From Vitrella brassicaformis (lineage: Eukaryota; Sar; Vitrellaceae), in NCBI GenBank assembly GCA_001179505.1, contig CDMY01000603.1:62001-126000 (forward strand): a stretch of 64,000 nt of DNA, read 5' to 3'. This document shows, piece by piece, positions 29,830 to 41,518 of this stretch. Every line of letters begins with the position of its first letter. Positions within the stretch are counted from its first letter, which is position 1. The notes beneath the pieces were generated by a model that saw only the letters and a list, made by a program, of their open reading frames with translations, searched no databases and was not told the DNA's origin. A program made the translations under genes and the position numbers.

Positions 29830-31687
29830 GAGGGATGGCACGGCAGGGTGGGGAGGGAGGGTGTGGATGAGTGCAGGCAGGCAGGGCATTAGGGCTGGAT
29901 AGCTAGCTAGGGATTGTGGATATATTGTTGAGTCTTCACTCCCTCACTCTTGCTGTGGCGTGGAGACATCACATCCGTCCCGTCAGCCATGCAAGGCAAG
30001 GCGGCTTTGAGCTGCCAGCTGCTAATTATGTATGTGCTGTTCCTGTCTGACTTACTGAGAGATGGATGGATTTACTGCTGCTTGCTGTCTGTCTGCCGGA
30101 TCATCACATCAGCGGGTGGGGTGGCCATGGGGTGGGTGAGGTTATACTTAAATCTGCGTCCGTGTGCGGGCAGGTGAGGGTGTCTCGGGAAGTCTCGCAA
30201 GCATGCACAACAAGAAGGATGCAATGCATGCCATCGATGGCACACAGGAGTGAGTGAATCCAACACACACGCAGAGAGAGAGAGAGAGAGACAGAGATGC
30301 GGCTGGGAAGGAGAAAGTCAGTCGGGCAGGCAGATAGGCAGACAGACAGGCAGTTGACGGAGCCAGTGGGTGAGTGACGACACACACGTACATACGGGCC
30401 ATGGCAAGGCCGGCATGCGCACATCCATCCATCCATCCACACCACAACACGAGAATCCGAAAAAATGCGCCAATTGGTTCATTCCTTCAGCTAGCAGGAG
30501 CCAACCGATCACAGTGCCGAAAGGAATGGATGGATGGAGGCAGGCACGGATGGTGTCCCTCCACGCCTTCCTGCCTGCTATCCCTTCAAGAGCTCAAATC
30601 GAATCGGTTCGCTCCATTTTCATTGTCTGGCCTGGCCGTATGGTACACACACAGAGGAAGAGGAGGGCCCGGGGGGGGGGGGGGGGGNNNNNNNNNNNNN
30701 NNNNNNNNNNNNNNNNNNNNNNNNNNNNNNNNNNNNNNNNNNNNNNNNNNNNNNNNNNNNNNNNNNNNNNNNNNNNNNNNNNNNNNNNNNNNNNNNNNNN
30801 NNNNNNNNNNNNNNNNNNNNNNNNNNNNNNNNNNNNNNNNNNNNNNNNNNNNNNNNNNNNNNNNNNNNNNNNNNNNNNNNNNNNNNNNNNNNNNNNNNNN
30901 NNNNNNNNNNNNNNNNNNNNNNNNNNNNNNNNNNNNNNNNNNNNNNNNNNNNNNNNNNNNNNNNNNNNNNNNNNNNNNNNNNNNNNNGGGGGGGGGGGGG
31001 GGGGGGGGGGGGGGGAGACCGCTCGGCCACCCTCCCACACCGCACCGCACCGCACGACAAACGCTTTTAGGTATAGGTGGAACCATGCACACACACACAC
31101 GGACGACACACACACCGGGACGCACCCGCATGCAGAGAAGAGAACCAGGGGAGAAAGAGAGAGTGGCTCAGCTGGTCGAGTCGACGGAGAGGACACACGC
31201 TGGGCCGTGCCATGCACTGTGTCCGGCTATCGCACGGCACGTGCGCGTGTCGCCTCCCCTGTCCAGTCCACCATCACATCAACCAACCGGCTGTCCGTGG
31301 GTCGGAATTACACAGCCAGCCACAAGAGACAGACAAGGGGAAAAACACGCACCACCACCAGCAGCACCAGCACCACTTGCAGCAAAAGGAAAAGTCACTC
31401 ACATTGGATTGGCCGATCGGTCACACCGCCGACCGCATGACACATCAGAACACAACACAACACAACTATCGAGCAGCGCAAAACTGGGCCAGCACCGCAA
31501 TGGATGGACCACACGCCACGCAGTAACGACACAGAGTCATTTTGGTCTCTCTGTGTGTGAGTGTGCAAACAGAGAGAGACCCGTGGGCGTGGATAATGGC
31601 TGGCTGCTCGCGTGCTTGGCCGCTCGCCCGCCCTCACTCCTGCCTGCCTGCCTGCCCGCCTCCCTGCCAGCGAGCCTAGTGGGTCGA
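29830..31687. other. Gene-free interval with assembly gap
   Basis: Between the convergent WD40 and cullin genes. Simple repeats and a 300-base N gap; no supported exon. Confidence 0.6.
30671..31015. other. Assembly gap flanked by poly-G
   Basis: 300 N (30688-30987) with 17 G before and 28 G after. The round size suggests a placeholder gap. The poly-G edges suggest either a true G tract or low-quality read ends. Confidence 0.9.
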
Positions 31688-34600
31688 TCAGGCCAGGTAA
31701 TTGTACATGCGCCTGCACGGAGAATAGGATAGGATAGGATCGGCATGGCATCCCATCCCATTGCACACACAAACAAAACGCGACAGACAGAGAGGATAGG
31801 ATGGTGTGTGTCCGTGTGTCCGTGTGTGGGGTACGGGCCGTCGTGTCCTTCATGCGTACTGTACCTGTCCTCCTGGCTTCTCTCGAGGTATTCCCTCTCG
31901 ATGAGCTTCTCGATGCGCTGCTTTATCATCGTCGGGGTCGGGTTGAACCTAAACATATACACACACACACACACCGCCACACGGTGGCCACAGAGGGAGG
32001 GAGGCATCTGCCTGCACTGCACCGCACCGGACGCGTCGATGTGTGTCTTAATCTATCGTTGTGTGTACCGACCGCGTCTGCAGGTGTTTGGTGACTTCGA
32101 CGACCAGCTGGTTGTGCTCTAGCTTCTTGCGCATCTTCATGATCCGCACTATCGCCGCCTCAATCCTGACAGACAATGAATGCAATGCCGGCCCGACGCG
32201 TGCAGTGCAGTGCACGTGTGAGTGAGCAGACCACGGCTGGGTGTCTGGCCGTCTGTCTGGCCGTCTGTGTGTGTGTGTCTGTTGTCTTACAGGTGTTTGC
32301 GGTCCTCCTCGACGTTAGCGGGCACCTCTATGGTGGTCGCCGCGCCCGCAGCAGACGAAGAGTCCACACCGCTGCCCTCCAAACCTGGATAACAGCACAA
32401 CACACCAATAGGGGGTGGGTGGGCGTGTGTGTTGTGTTGTGTGTGTGGTCCACCGTGCGCACCTTTCGACCCGACGGCCACGAGTGGCACCTTGAGCCGC
32501 ACCAACTTGGACTCAAAACCAGGGTTAACCTAGAGATGCGCACATCACAGTGGGGCGGCCCTTGCTCGCGAGACGGGGTATAGGTCATGTGTGTGGGTTG
32601 GTACCTCAAAGACGTCGTCGTCGGCGATGTCCTTGTTCTGGTTGTTACCAGCCGCGTTGGTCTTGAGCAGCAACCTGACACACACATACACACACACACA
32701 CACACACACAGAGAGAGACAGAGAGAGAGGGACCGGTGCGGGCGTGTTAGTGGGCTGAAGGGTAAGTACGAGGGCTCACTGACTTGCACTTGGGGGAGAC
32801 GTAGAGACTCATCAGATGGCGCTTCAACTCCTCTATCGGAATCTGAGTCAACTCCTGCGACCGCACACAGACCAACCATCATCCCATCAACGCGCACTCA
32901 CGGGCATCCCATCCCCTCAGCCATCCGCCCCCACCCACACACATCCACACCACAGCACACAGACAGACCTGAATCTCCTTGTATGTGATCTTGTCCCGTT
33001 GGTTGAAGAGGTAGAGGATGCACATCTGGTAGGTCGTGCAGTTGAGGTCGTGGCGGGACTTGGGCAGCGTCGCCTTGATGTCAGCGGTGCCCTGCAGACA
33101 CACACAAAGGAAGACAGAAACAACACAAGAGCTCGTGTGCGTGCCCGTGTGCCTCCGTCTCTCTCGCGTCAGTTGCGCATGGACGCACCCCACCGCCGCA
33201 CCCACCAGATTGTATTGCCATGTGAGCCGCCGTCCGGTGTGCTTGCCCAGGTAGTAGGACTTGAAGTGGTCACACTCGTCCTGCACACACAGATGGATGG
33301 ATGGATGGATGGAACATCCTCCCACTGTCGGTCCCCCCCCCCGCTCATGAGTGGATGCGGTGTGGTGTGTGTGCGGACCGAGATTTCTCTTGGCATGTTG
33401 ATGACGAAGTTGCTGGCATTCGGCCAGTAGCCCGTCGTCAAGACGTGCACCTTCAACTCAACACACGGAGTCCGAGAACTGACACACATACACAACACAG
33501 ACACACACACACACAGACACACATAAGAGAGAGTGGCGAGCGTGTGTGGTGTTTGTACCCCTGCCCCTGCGTCCTGCATATCCTGCGGTAGTCCTTCATG
33601 AGGTCGTCCGACAAGCGGATGTCCGTGAACATGCCCTCCAACTTGGACGTATACAGGTGACCTTCACACATACAAACAAACAGCGATTGCAGTCATTGCA
33701 GACCATGCAGATGCAGCCATGGATGGATGGATGGATGGCGTGCTGGGCTGCGTTGCTCACCGCATTCGGACTTGAGCTTTTGGATCATCTGCTTCTCGGC
33801 CTCCTCGGAGAGGCTGCGCTGGTGGAGCAGACGCTTCGACAGATGCTGCACACACGCATTGCACACACGCATACACGACAGACCCCACCCCAACACGTCA
33901 GTCAATGCATTCAACGCAAACGTGTGCGCGCGTACGTCCGTATTCACCTTCACCTATTTACCTGTTTGTAGTAGTTTTCGAAGACGTCCTTGTCCTGCAG
34001 GAATCTGAAGATGGTGACGACCTGCTCCAGCTTGGCCTCAATGTCCGCATCCGTCAAACCCTTCACAGCTGACCGGATCCATCATACACAAAGTAAGTAC
34101 AGAGCACACCAACACACCACAGCACAGCACACACATATACAGGCAGGGTGTGGTGTGGTCGGATCGATGCGGTTGGCTGTCGGTGGAGTGTGGAGTGGGG
34201 TGGTTGAGCTCACTCTTCTTGAAGAGCTCGTCAACGTAGAGCGAGAGGAACTGTGCAGTGCGGGTGTCCTTGTTGATGAAACTCTCGAACGCCTGATGAC
34301 AGACACACAGACAGACAGACAGGTGGACACACGAGAAACCCTTGTGCGCGTGTGTGGACATCTGCCTTTGGCTGCCTCCCCCCCTGACGTACCGCCTTGA
34401 GGCAGGTCTGGAACTCCTTGGCCTCGCCGAAGGACTCCTTGACAAACGAGTCGTACCTGCACACACCACACACACATGGCGCACCGCACAGGCCACAAAT
34501 GCAATCAATGCATGTGTGTGAATGGGTAGGTGTGTGGGTGCATGGCTGGCTGACTTCTTCTTGAGGTCGAGCAGGGCGTCGATGAACATGACAGGCTCCT

Positions 34601-36661
34601 TAACCCTCTCGGGATCCTTCAGAATCTCCTCACCTGCGGTGGACAACACACCACACACCGACATGGCACGTGTGTTGTGTGACTGTCTGCGTGGCTGTCG
34701 GGGTGTGGTGTGTCAAGACAGTAGTAGAATATACCTCGGTCTACGATGCATTTCCTCATGACCTCCCGCACCTCGACAAGCGTGTCGGGGACGCGCTTGA
34801 ACAACTGAAACAGACGCTTCAAATCTGTACATACATATGTAATGATGGGATGGACGGGAGCACACCAACAAAACATAGGGAAGGAGGGAGGGACACACAT
34901 CATATGGCATTGGCGCGGACAGGCAGGCAGGCAGGCAGATAGTCTAATGTGTGTGCAGGTGAGGTGCAGGCAATGCAGTCATTGCAGCGACCCACCTACG
35001 CTACCTACCCTGCTTCTTGTCATCGTTGAACATGGCAGCGCAACCAGAGTTCTCAGCCTGAAGACACATAACATACACACACACAGCAGGCAGGCAGACA
35101 CCATACAGACCAGACGTGGCGAGTGTGCGTGTGTGGGTGGTGGGTGCGATTCCTGTGTGGGTGCTTACGTGCACGAGTGCCTTGTGGTGCTTTTGGATCC
35201 ACTCAGCGTCCATGATGGCCATGACCTTGTCGAGGCTGCTCGAGTGCAGGTAGTTGTCTACACGCTTCGTCTCCTCGCTTATGCGAGACTCAGCCTGGCA
35301 GGGGGAGCAACGTCACACCACACCACACACCACAAGGAGCCAATGACGCCACATCCATCCATCCATCCGTGTGTGTGTGGCTGGATGAGCGGACAGTACC
35401 TTCTTGAGGTAGTCGGGCACGCCGTTCTCCGAGATGTATCTCTGCGACTCGAGAGTGTAGAAGCGCTCCGTCTCAGCCAGGTAGAAGTCCTCAAAGTTGT
35501 CCTTGTAAACCGTGCGCGACTGCACGCCTGTATGGTATGCCCCCACACACCCACACACCCACCCACACACACGTACACTCCTCGGCTGGCCCGGCCTTCT
35601 TGTGTGTTTGTGAACTGTGTGGGTGTCGGCAGGGCAGGTGGGTACCGAGTTCGACGAGCATCTGGATGGTGTTCTTCATGAGGATGCGATCGATCTGCTG
35701 GCCGTCACGCTCATTCTGGATGTTCTTGAGCAGGATGGTCAGCAGCCGGTCCTTGACACGACCATGGCCCGACACCTGATCGACATAACCAATCGACACA
35801 TCACATCAACCACACCACACACAACACATAAACAAACAACACATATGGGTGGCTGAGTTGGCGACTGTCTGTCTGGCTGTCTGTCTGTCTGGCTGGCTGG
35901 CTGACCTCTTCTCTGAAGAGGTGCAGGCCGAGGTCGAATACGGGGACCTTTCTGTACTGTCCGACGAAGTTGCGGTCCATGTACATGAGAATGTCGCGGA
36001 TCATGATCATCGTCGTGCGGTGGTCCTGCCACTCGTCCTGCAACTTGTTCAACAACTCTACACAACAAACACACATAATGTAATATAACACCACCAGCCA
36101 TGATGCAATGCACCAGACACACAGACAGATGTATGCAGACCAGACCACTGTGTGTGTGTGGGGAGGGGCGTCAGTCAGTCAGTCGGTCCCTCTCTCACTC
36201 ACCGTCGTCGGTTGCGCAGATGACTCTATTGGCGACTTGTTTGAGGTGCTCCTTGACGGTGTCCTGCACACCCTTGTACAGCAGCTCACCGTACTTGTGC
36301 AACACCAAACTATACGCATTCCTGCAGGAACACACACACCGACCAGCACGAAGGACAGTGTGCAGCACAGCCGGGCAAGGCGCATGTGATGTGATGTGTG
36401 CCATGGCGCATCGTGTCGCATACTGCCTGCCTGCCTGCCTGCCTGCCTTCTCTCTGTCCGTGGTGACCGACCGACCGACCGACTTGCTCTGCTCCCTTCA
36501 CTCACTCACCTGTATAGTTCTTCGAAGGAGAGTGAGCCAGCGTTGTGGTTGTGTATGTGCTGGATGGCCGTCTTGAGGCACTCCCAGGTGGCCATGGCGT
36601 CGCGCTCATTCATCGGTTCGCCGCCTCGAAATGACGTTCGAATCAGGTTCTGGCTCTGCAT
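31688..36661 (-). CDS. CUL3: Cullin-3, scaffold of BTB-type CRL3 ubiquitin ligases
   Basis: About 18 exons. The first in-frame ATG is 36661 (MQSQNLIRTSF), giving a short leader, then GSLSFEELYR, LVLHKYGELLYKGV, MIMIRDILMYMDRNFVG, the cullin-homology stretch VHVLTTGYWPNAS and the winged-helix end IKQRIEKLIEREYLERSQED. The last exon (31712-31688) completes it as RRMYNYLA and stop. The Lys in IKQRIE is the expected neddylation site. The N-terminal sequence matches the CUL3 class (SLSFEELYRNAY, RDILMYMDR) better than CUL1, 2 or 4. CUL3 binds BTB proteins at the N-terminus and RBX1 at the C-terminus. All exon edges seen are GT-AG; introns are rich in (CA)n on the plus strand. Confidence 0.92.
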
Positions 36662-37074
36662 AGATATCTCGATGCTATGCTGGTAGCGGCTAGACGAACG
36701 ATTCACTCAACCACCGACGCACCGACCGACACACCGACCGCACGAGCAAGGAGGGAAGGGCACGACCATGCGACGCACAATGCGCCACCCTCTCCAGCAA
36801 AAGCAACGTCGGCAAGCAAAACTTGCCAACACGCTCAATCAGCCACACGCGGCCTGAGTCAAGTGAAGAAGGAGTCAGCTGCGGCCACGATAACAAAGGG
36901 AGTCAGCTGCGCGCTATTGCGAGCTTTTGGCAGAAGGAGGCATATCGCAAGGCAGGCGTTTCTGGAGTTCGGCATCTAGCGCCAGAGTGCTCTATAGCAC
37001 CTCGCAGCTTCCATCGCAGGGCGAGCCGATTTTGCAGCTTCCGGCGGTGTCTGCGTGTGCAGTGTGCGGTGAGG
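36662..37074. promoter_or_regulatory. Divergent promoter interval with GCGAGCTT
   Basis: 413 bp between the cullin and carbonic anhydrase start codons; the octamer lies at 36919-36926 (TTGCGAGCTTTTGG). Confidence 0.5.
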
Positions 37075-38977
37075 ATGCGTAGGAAGGGGACGGTGACGCT
37101 ATGCCTCTTTCCTCTGATGGCGCTGATGCTCATCGACTTTTTCATCACCCCCGCCCTCTCGTTCTCCCTCCCCGCAAGGACACTCAGCAGATTACGGGAC
37201 GCAAACAGGCGGCGGACTCTGCTGCAACGAACTCGGAGATCACTCAGGCCGCCAGACGCCGACGCCGACGATGGACGGCCGCTGATGAGCGATGTTGACT
37301 TTGAAGCGCTCGAGAATGCGGCAGGCAGTGACGTGAGGCGAGATGGTGCCATGACGAGGGGAGAGCGGTTTAGGATGACGGGACTGAGGGGCGCCGGGCT
37401 GGGCCTGCTGCTGGCAAACGCCATGAGCGGCAGGGAAGAAGCAGGTGAGGGAGGGAGCAAAGCATTAACTCCCCACAGCTGCACTGCACTGCACCGCAAT
37501 CAACGAATGGTGCGTGTGGTGTGGTGTGGTTGGGTGTCTGCTTGTGTTCAGTTGCGGGCGATTGGGGTTACGCGACTCAGGGCAACGACTGGCCCGGCAT
37601 CTGCAATCCCGCCAGGATCACTCTGCGGCAGAGCCCCATCATGCTCAACGAGACGATAGCCATCAACGGACCCAAACAAATGAACCTCAAGATCAACTAC
37701 AAGAAATTCGGCGTACCTCTGCTCTGCAACAACAACGGACACACCATTCAGGTGCGAACCCACAGCACAGCACAGCACAGCCACGGAAGAAGCCTCACCG
37801 AGTGCCTCGCCGAGTGTCTGGCGGTCCGTCTGCAGGTGCGTCCCGAGTCGCAGAAGTTTGTGGACGCTGGTCTCGGTCTGGGTGGCGTGATGGTCAACGG
37901 CCGTGACTATGTCGTGCGACAGTTCCACTTCCACGCCCCGGCAGAGCACACCTACGTATGGAAGCAGGACGCCGTACCCGAGAGGAGAGGACTCGAGCTC
38001 CACATCGTCCACCAATCTGCAAGTGAGGGAGGAAAAGAGGGAGGACATATGGATGCCATCTGATGCTCTCCTTCACTCAAGCTCACCCACCATCGTGTGT
38101 GTATGTTATGTGTGTCTCGTATGTATATCAATGTCTGTCAGTGGGTGACTTGACCGTGTTGGGGGCGACGTTTGAGCCCTACCCGAATGGCGCGGACCCC
38201 AAGAAGTTCCCTGACGCCCCTGGGACCTTCCTCAAGACGCTGCTGGGGCTCAAGAACTTCCCATCAAACACAGGTCAGCAACAGTCAACGAACGAAATGG
38301 ACCGGCAACAAGCTCCAGAAAAGTAACTGTTTGTGATGTGATGTGTGGCTTCATTCAGGAATGGAGGTTAAGCTGCAGCCGAAGGAGGCGCGGCGGATCG
38401 CGTTGGACAAGGTCATACCGAAGAACGCACCCGCCTTCCACTACCTCGGCTCTCTCACCACCCCACCCTGCTCAGAGGTCGTCACATGGTGAGTGGTGGG
38501 TGGAGTATGTTAAATAAATGAGCCGCACAACGAGAAGGAAGCAGCCTGTCTGTCTGTCTGTCTGTCTGTCGTCCGTTCGTTGTGTCGCTTCTTTCGTTGC
38601 GCTGTGCGTGGGTGTAGGTACGTGTTGCGGGACCCTCTTTTTGTGCCGCCATGGCAGATCAAGACGTGGATAGATTTTTTCACACAAGACGGGTCGCTGG
38701 GCAACTGGAGGGAAGAGCAAAACACCGAACTCTACATCCCACCAAGGGTGAGTGAGCTCACGCACCACACCACCACGACACAACAGGACAGACACACCAA
38801 GGAAGGAAGGGAAGGAAAGCATCGTTGTGTGCGCGTATGGCTGTATGGTATGCCGGGTGTCTGTGTTCTGTTTGTTTGCAGGGTCTGCTCAAGACATCAA
38901 CGAGGAACAACCAGCAGCTTTATCGGGTGCAGGTCGAGCCGCTGGTGACTGACAAGGGGCTGCTCAAGCTCGCATGA
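37075..38977 (+). CDS. Alpha-type carbonic anhydrase with long, probably plastid-targeting presequence
   Basis: Seven exons: 37075-37444, 37552-37751, 37836-38022, 38142-38273, 38359-38488, 38618-38747, 38882-38977; 1245 nt, 414 aa. The catalytic domain starts at GDWGYATQGNDWPG. Zinc ligands are visible in QFHFHAPAEH and LELHIVH (about His221, His223, His246), and YLGSLTTPPCSEVVTW gives the active-site Thr and conserved Cys. The enzyme interconverts CO2 and bicarbonate. About 120 residues precede the domain: a signal peptide (CLFPLMALMLIDFFITPALS) followed by Phe, then an Arg-rich stretch, then a second hydrophobic patch (GLRGAGLGLLLANAMS). This looks like a signal, transit and possibly lumen-targeting leader of a complex plastid, so a role in CO2 concentration is likely (inference). 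Confidence 0.92.
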
Positions 38978-41518
38978 CACCATCCCAACACACATCGCAT
39001 CTGGCCCCTTCGCCCCCGTTCCTCTCCCCTCTCCCCTCTCGTGCCTTCATGCTGCTGCTCTCTTGTGTTGTTGGGTACTTACCTGGATGGATGGATGGAT
39101 GGATAGGTGGATCGGATGGGTCCATGCAACGATCGGTGGTGCCTTGCGACGCCTCGCATAAAGGAAGGGATCAGTCAGTCCAGCATTGAACGATGATTGA
39201 ATCCGACTACTGCGAAGCAGTCTGTCTGCATGCCAGCCAGCCAGCCAGATCGGTGGCTAGGTGAATGAGGGGCGTGTGTCCTCAGTACTGACTGAAAGTG
39301 TATGAGGTCAGAGAGATAGGAGGGGTTCGGGGGCAGGGGCGCGGGCCGAGGAGCGGCGAGAACAGATGGAGAGCGGACGAGAGATCTGAGATGAGATGAT
39401 ATGAGATGCGAGAAGGGAAGAGAGGAGACGATGACACGACTGCGCTGCCCAGTTTTGCCTGCCTGCCTGTCTGTCTGTCTATTTGTCGTGATGCCTGCCT
39501 GGGTCTGTCTGTCTGTGGCCTGGCTGGGGCGGCTGGCATGCATCACAGCTCCCATCCTCTCCGCTCCTAGTTGTGCTTGCGCATCGGTCGGCAGGCACGT
39601 TTGGGGAGTACACATTGAGTGCGGCCCGCCTGCAAGTCCTCTCTCACTTGCAGGCATGGCGTGTGCTGGCTGGCTGACAGGCTGAGTGAGTGAGGGGATT
39701 TGAGTATGATGGATGGGACATCTGTATGTACAGGGAGGGAGGGAGGGAGGCCTGATCGATCGAGTCTTTCGTTGTGCCTGCTGCCTGAGTTTTTGTTGAG
39801 CGAGTGGGTGCTGCAGACAAGTGCCCCGCCCTGTGGGTGGACGGATGGCTGGATGGATACGTGTGCGTCCGTGTCTCTTTATCCAAACGTGACAAGTGCA
39901 TTGCGTGACGGGCAAACCCGTATGCATCCCCAGCAAGTATCGCTCTTAAAGGAGCCGGTACCGGCCTCCAGCCCGATCACTCTGCAATCAGTCAAAATGA
40001 CTGTCAAGCAGACCCTTGATCACCTGTGAATGAAAGCAGACCGTGGAATAAGCTAGGAAGCTTAGAAGCATCACAGGCACGCACAGCTGGCTGCGTGGAG
40101 ACGATGCGGAGACATGTTTGTGTGCACGTGGGAATGCTTGGTTGTGTGGGCTTCCCGCAGCCTACCAAGTGCATGGCATGCACCAGACGGATGCAGCGTA
40201 GCGTTGGCGCGGTCACCCGGTGCCACTTAGTGACGTGCATGGTCCGTCCAAACATACACGCGTTGTCCACATGGATCCCATTAAACGATCAAATTCACAT
40301 CGCCAGCAATGTCTCAGGTGAGACACATGTGTCTGCATCCGACCCGACTTCTTGAACTGCTTCAGGGCGATGGCCACCCGCCGGATGTCCTTGACACCTG
40401 ACACACGGACGTACACAGCCACCGAGAGAAATGAATGGCATGAGCCAGACAGACATGCAATGAATGCCTCTCTGTCTTCTGTCTGTCTGGTCGTCTGCGA
40501 GTTGAAGGGTCCGCTCGACACCTTGGGGCGGGGATGGAACACGATGAGAATGGAACACGTGTAGCAGTCGACCTGACACCCATCCATCCATCCATCCATC
40601 CATCCTCCCATCCACCCACAGAGAGAAACCAACGTGAGTGTCGATCGACCGATCGACCGTGGCCGCCCTCGTGAATGAATGAACATGTACCGGTATTCGG
40701 TTGTGCCTCATGTGCGAAGGGCTGGATTTGCTCAGGAGAAGATGAAGAAGATAGTCGATGAGCGTGACTACACAAGATTGGCCATGGCGGCTTTGCCTCG
40801 ATCCATTGGTGTCGCCATGGAGGTGTTATTGCTTAAACACCTGAACCTCACACACACATCCCATTTTCCCGCCCGGGCACTGTACTGTACTGTGTTGGTC
40901 TTTCTCATACAGCTGGAGAAACACATCCTTGATCGATCCATTTTTCAATCCATCCGTATACTGTACGAGCAGCACGAGGAAGGAGATGCTCAGGGCAGAC
41001 AGCTGCAGTAGCAAAAGCAGAGCGTGAATGACGGCTGCGTGCATTTCACCATAGTGGTGGCTGAATTGAGGATCAATCCGCTGTCTCTGCTTTCCAATGA
41101 ACACAGCATGACTCACTCACTCAGGCACGACCCATACTTACATATACAGATGACCCATTCCAGGCCCTTCTCTCCTATGTGCCCATCCATTGATCCCAAC
41201 ACACGGCCACTTCGCCCCGCCTCCAATACGAAATCACTCCAATCCCATTGTGACGGGCCACCTTGATATACACGTCATGAGCCAGACACTTCTCTCTGGC
41301 CTGCCCGAGACATATGCGAAGACTCTGCCTAGCATGGCGCTGGCAGCCGGCTCACGATTCGTTCATTCTAGAGGGAAAGAGAAAGATATGGGCACAGAGC
41401 AGCCGGGTCGGACGACTCCGATTGCAGCACAAATCGGGGCTTTGCAACTGTGCGGCTGACTGCGCGCTGGAGAGACAAGGAGAGAAATGGCAGCCATGAG
41501 AAAATGCTGCGCACACGA
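38978..41518. other. Gene-poor interval with possible unassigned exons
   Basis: Mostly simple repeats up to about 39940. From 40200 on the base composition shifts. Two minus-strand segments could be exons: a hydrophobic one within 40826-41116 (LLLLLQLSALSISFLVLLVQY) and a basic one near 40335-40390 (VKDIRRVAIALKQFKKSG). I could not join them to a gene with convincing splice sites. Confidence 0.4.

Noticed and set aside
30374-31732. Long frames across the N gap
   Set aside because: They exist only because N codons are not stops; flanks are poly-G and simple repeats.
39175-39936. 253-aa open frame on the minus strand
   Set aside because: Composed of translated microsatellites (TDRQT, QAGR) without codon bias or splice context.
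40213-40690. Possible exons with VKDIRRVAIALKQFKKSG on the minus strand
   Set aside because: Weak resemblance to the start of ribosomal protein eS19, but no matching downstream exons and poor splice sites.
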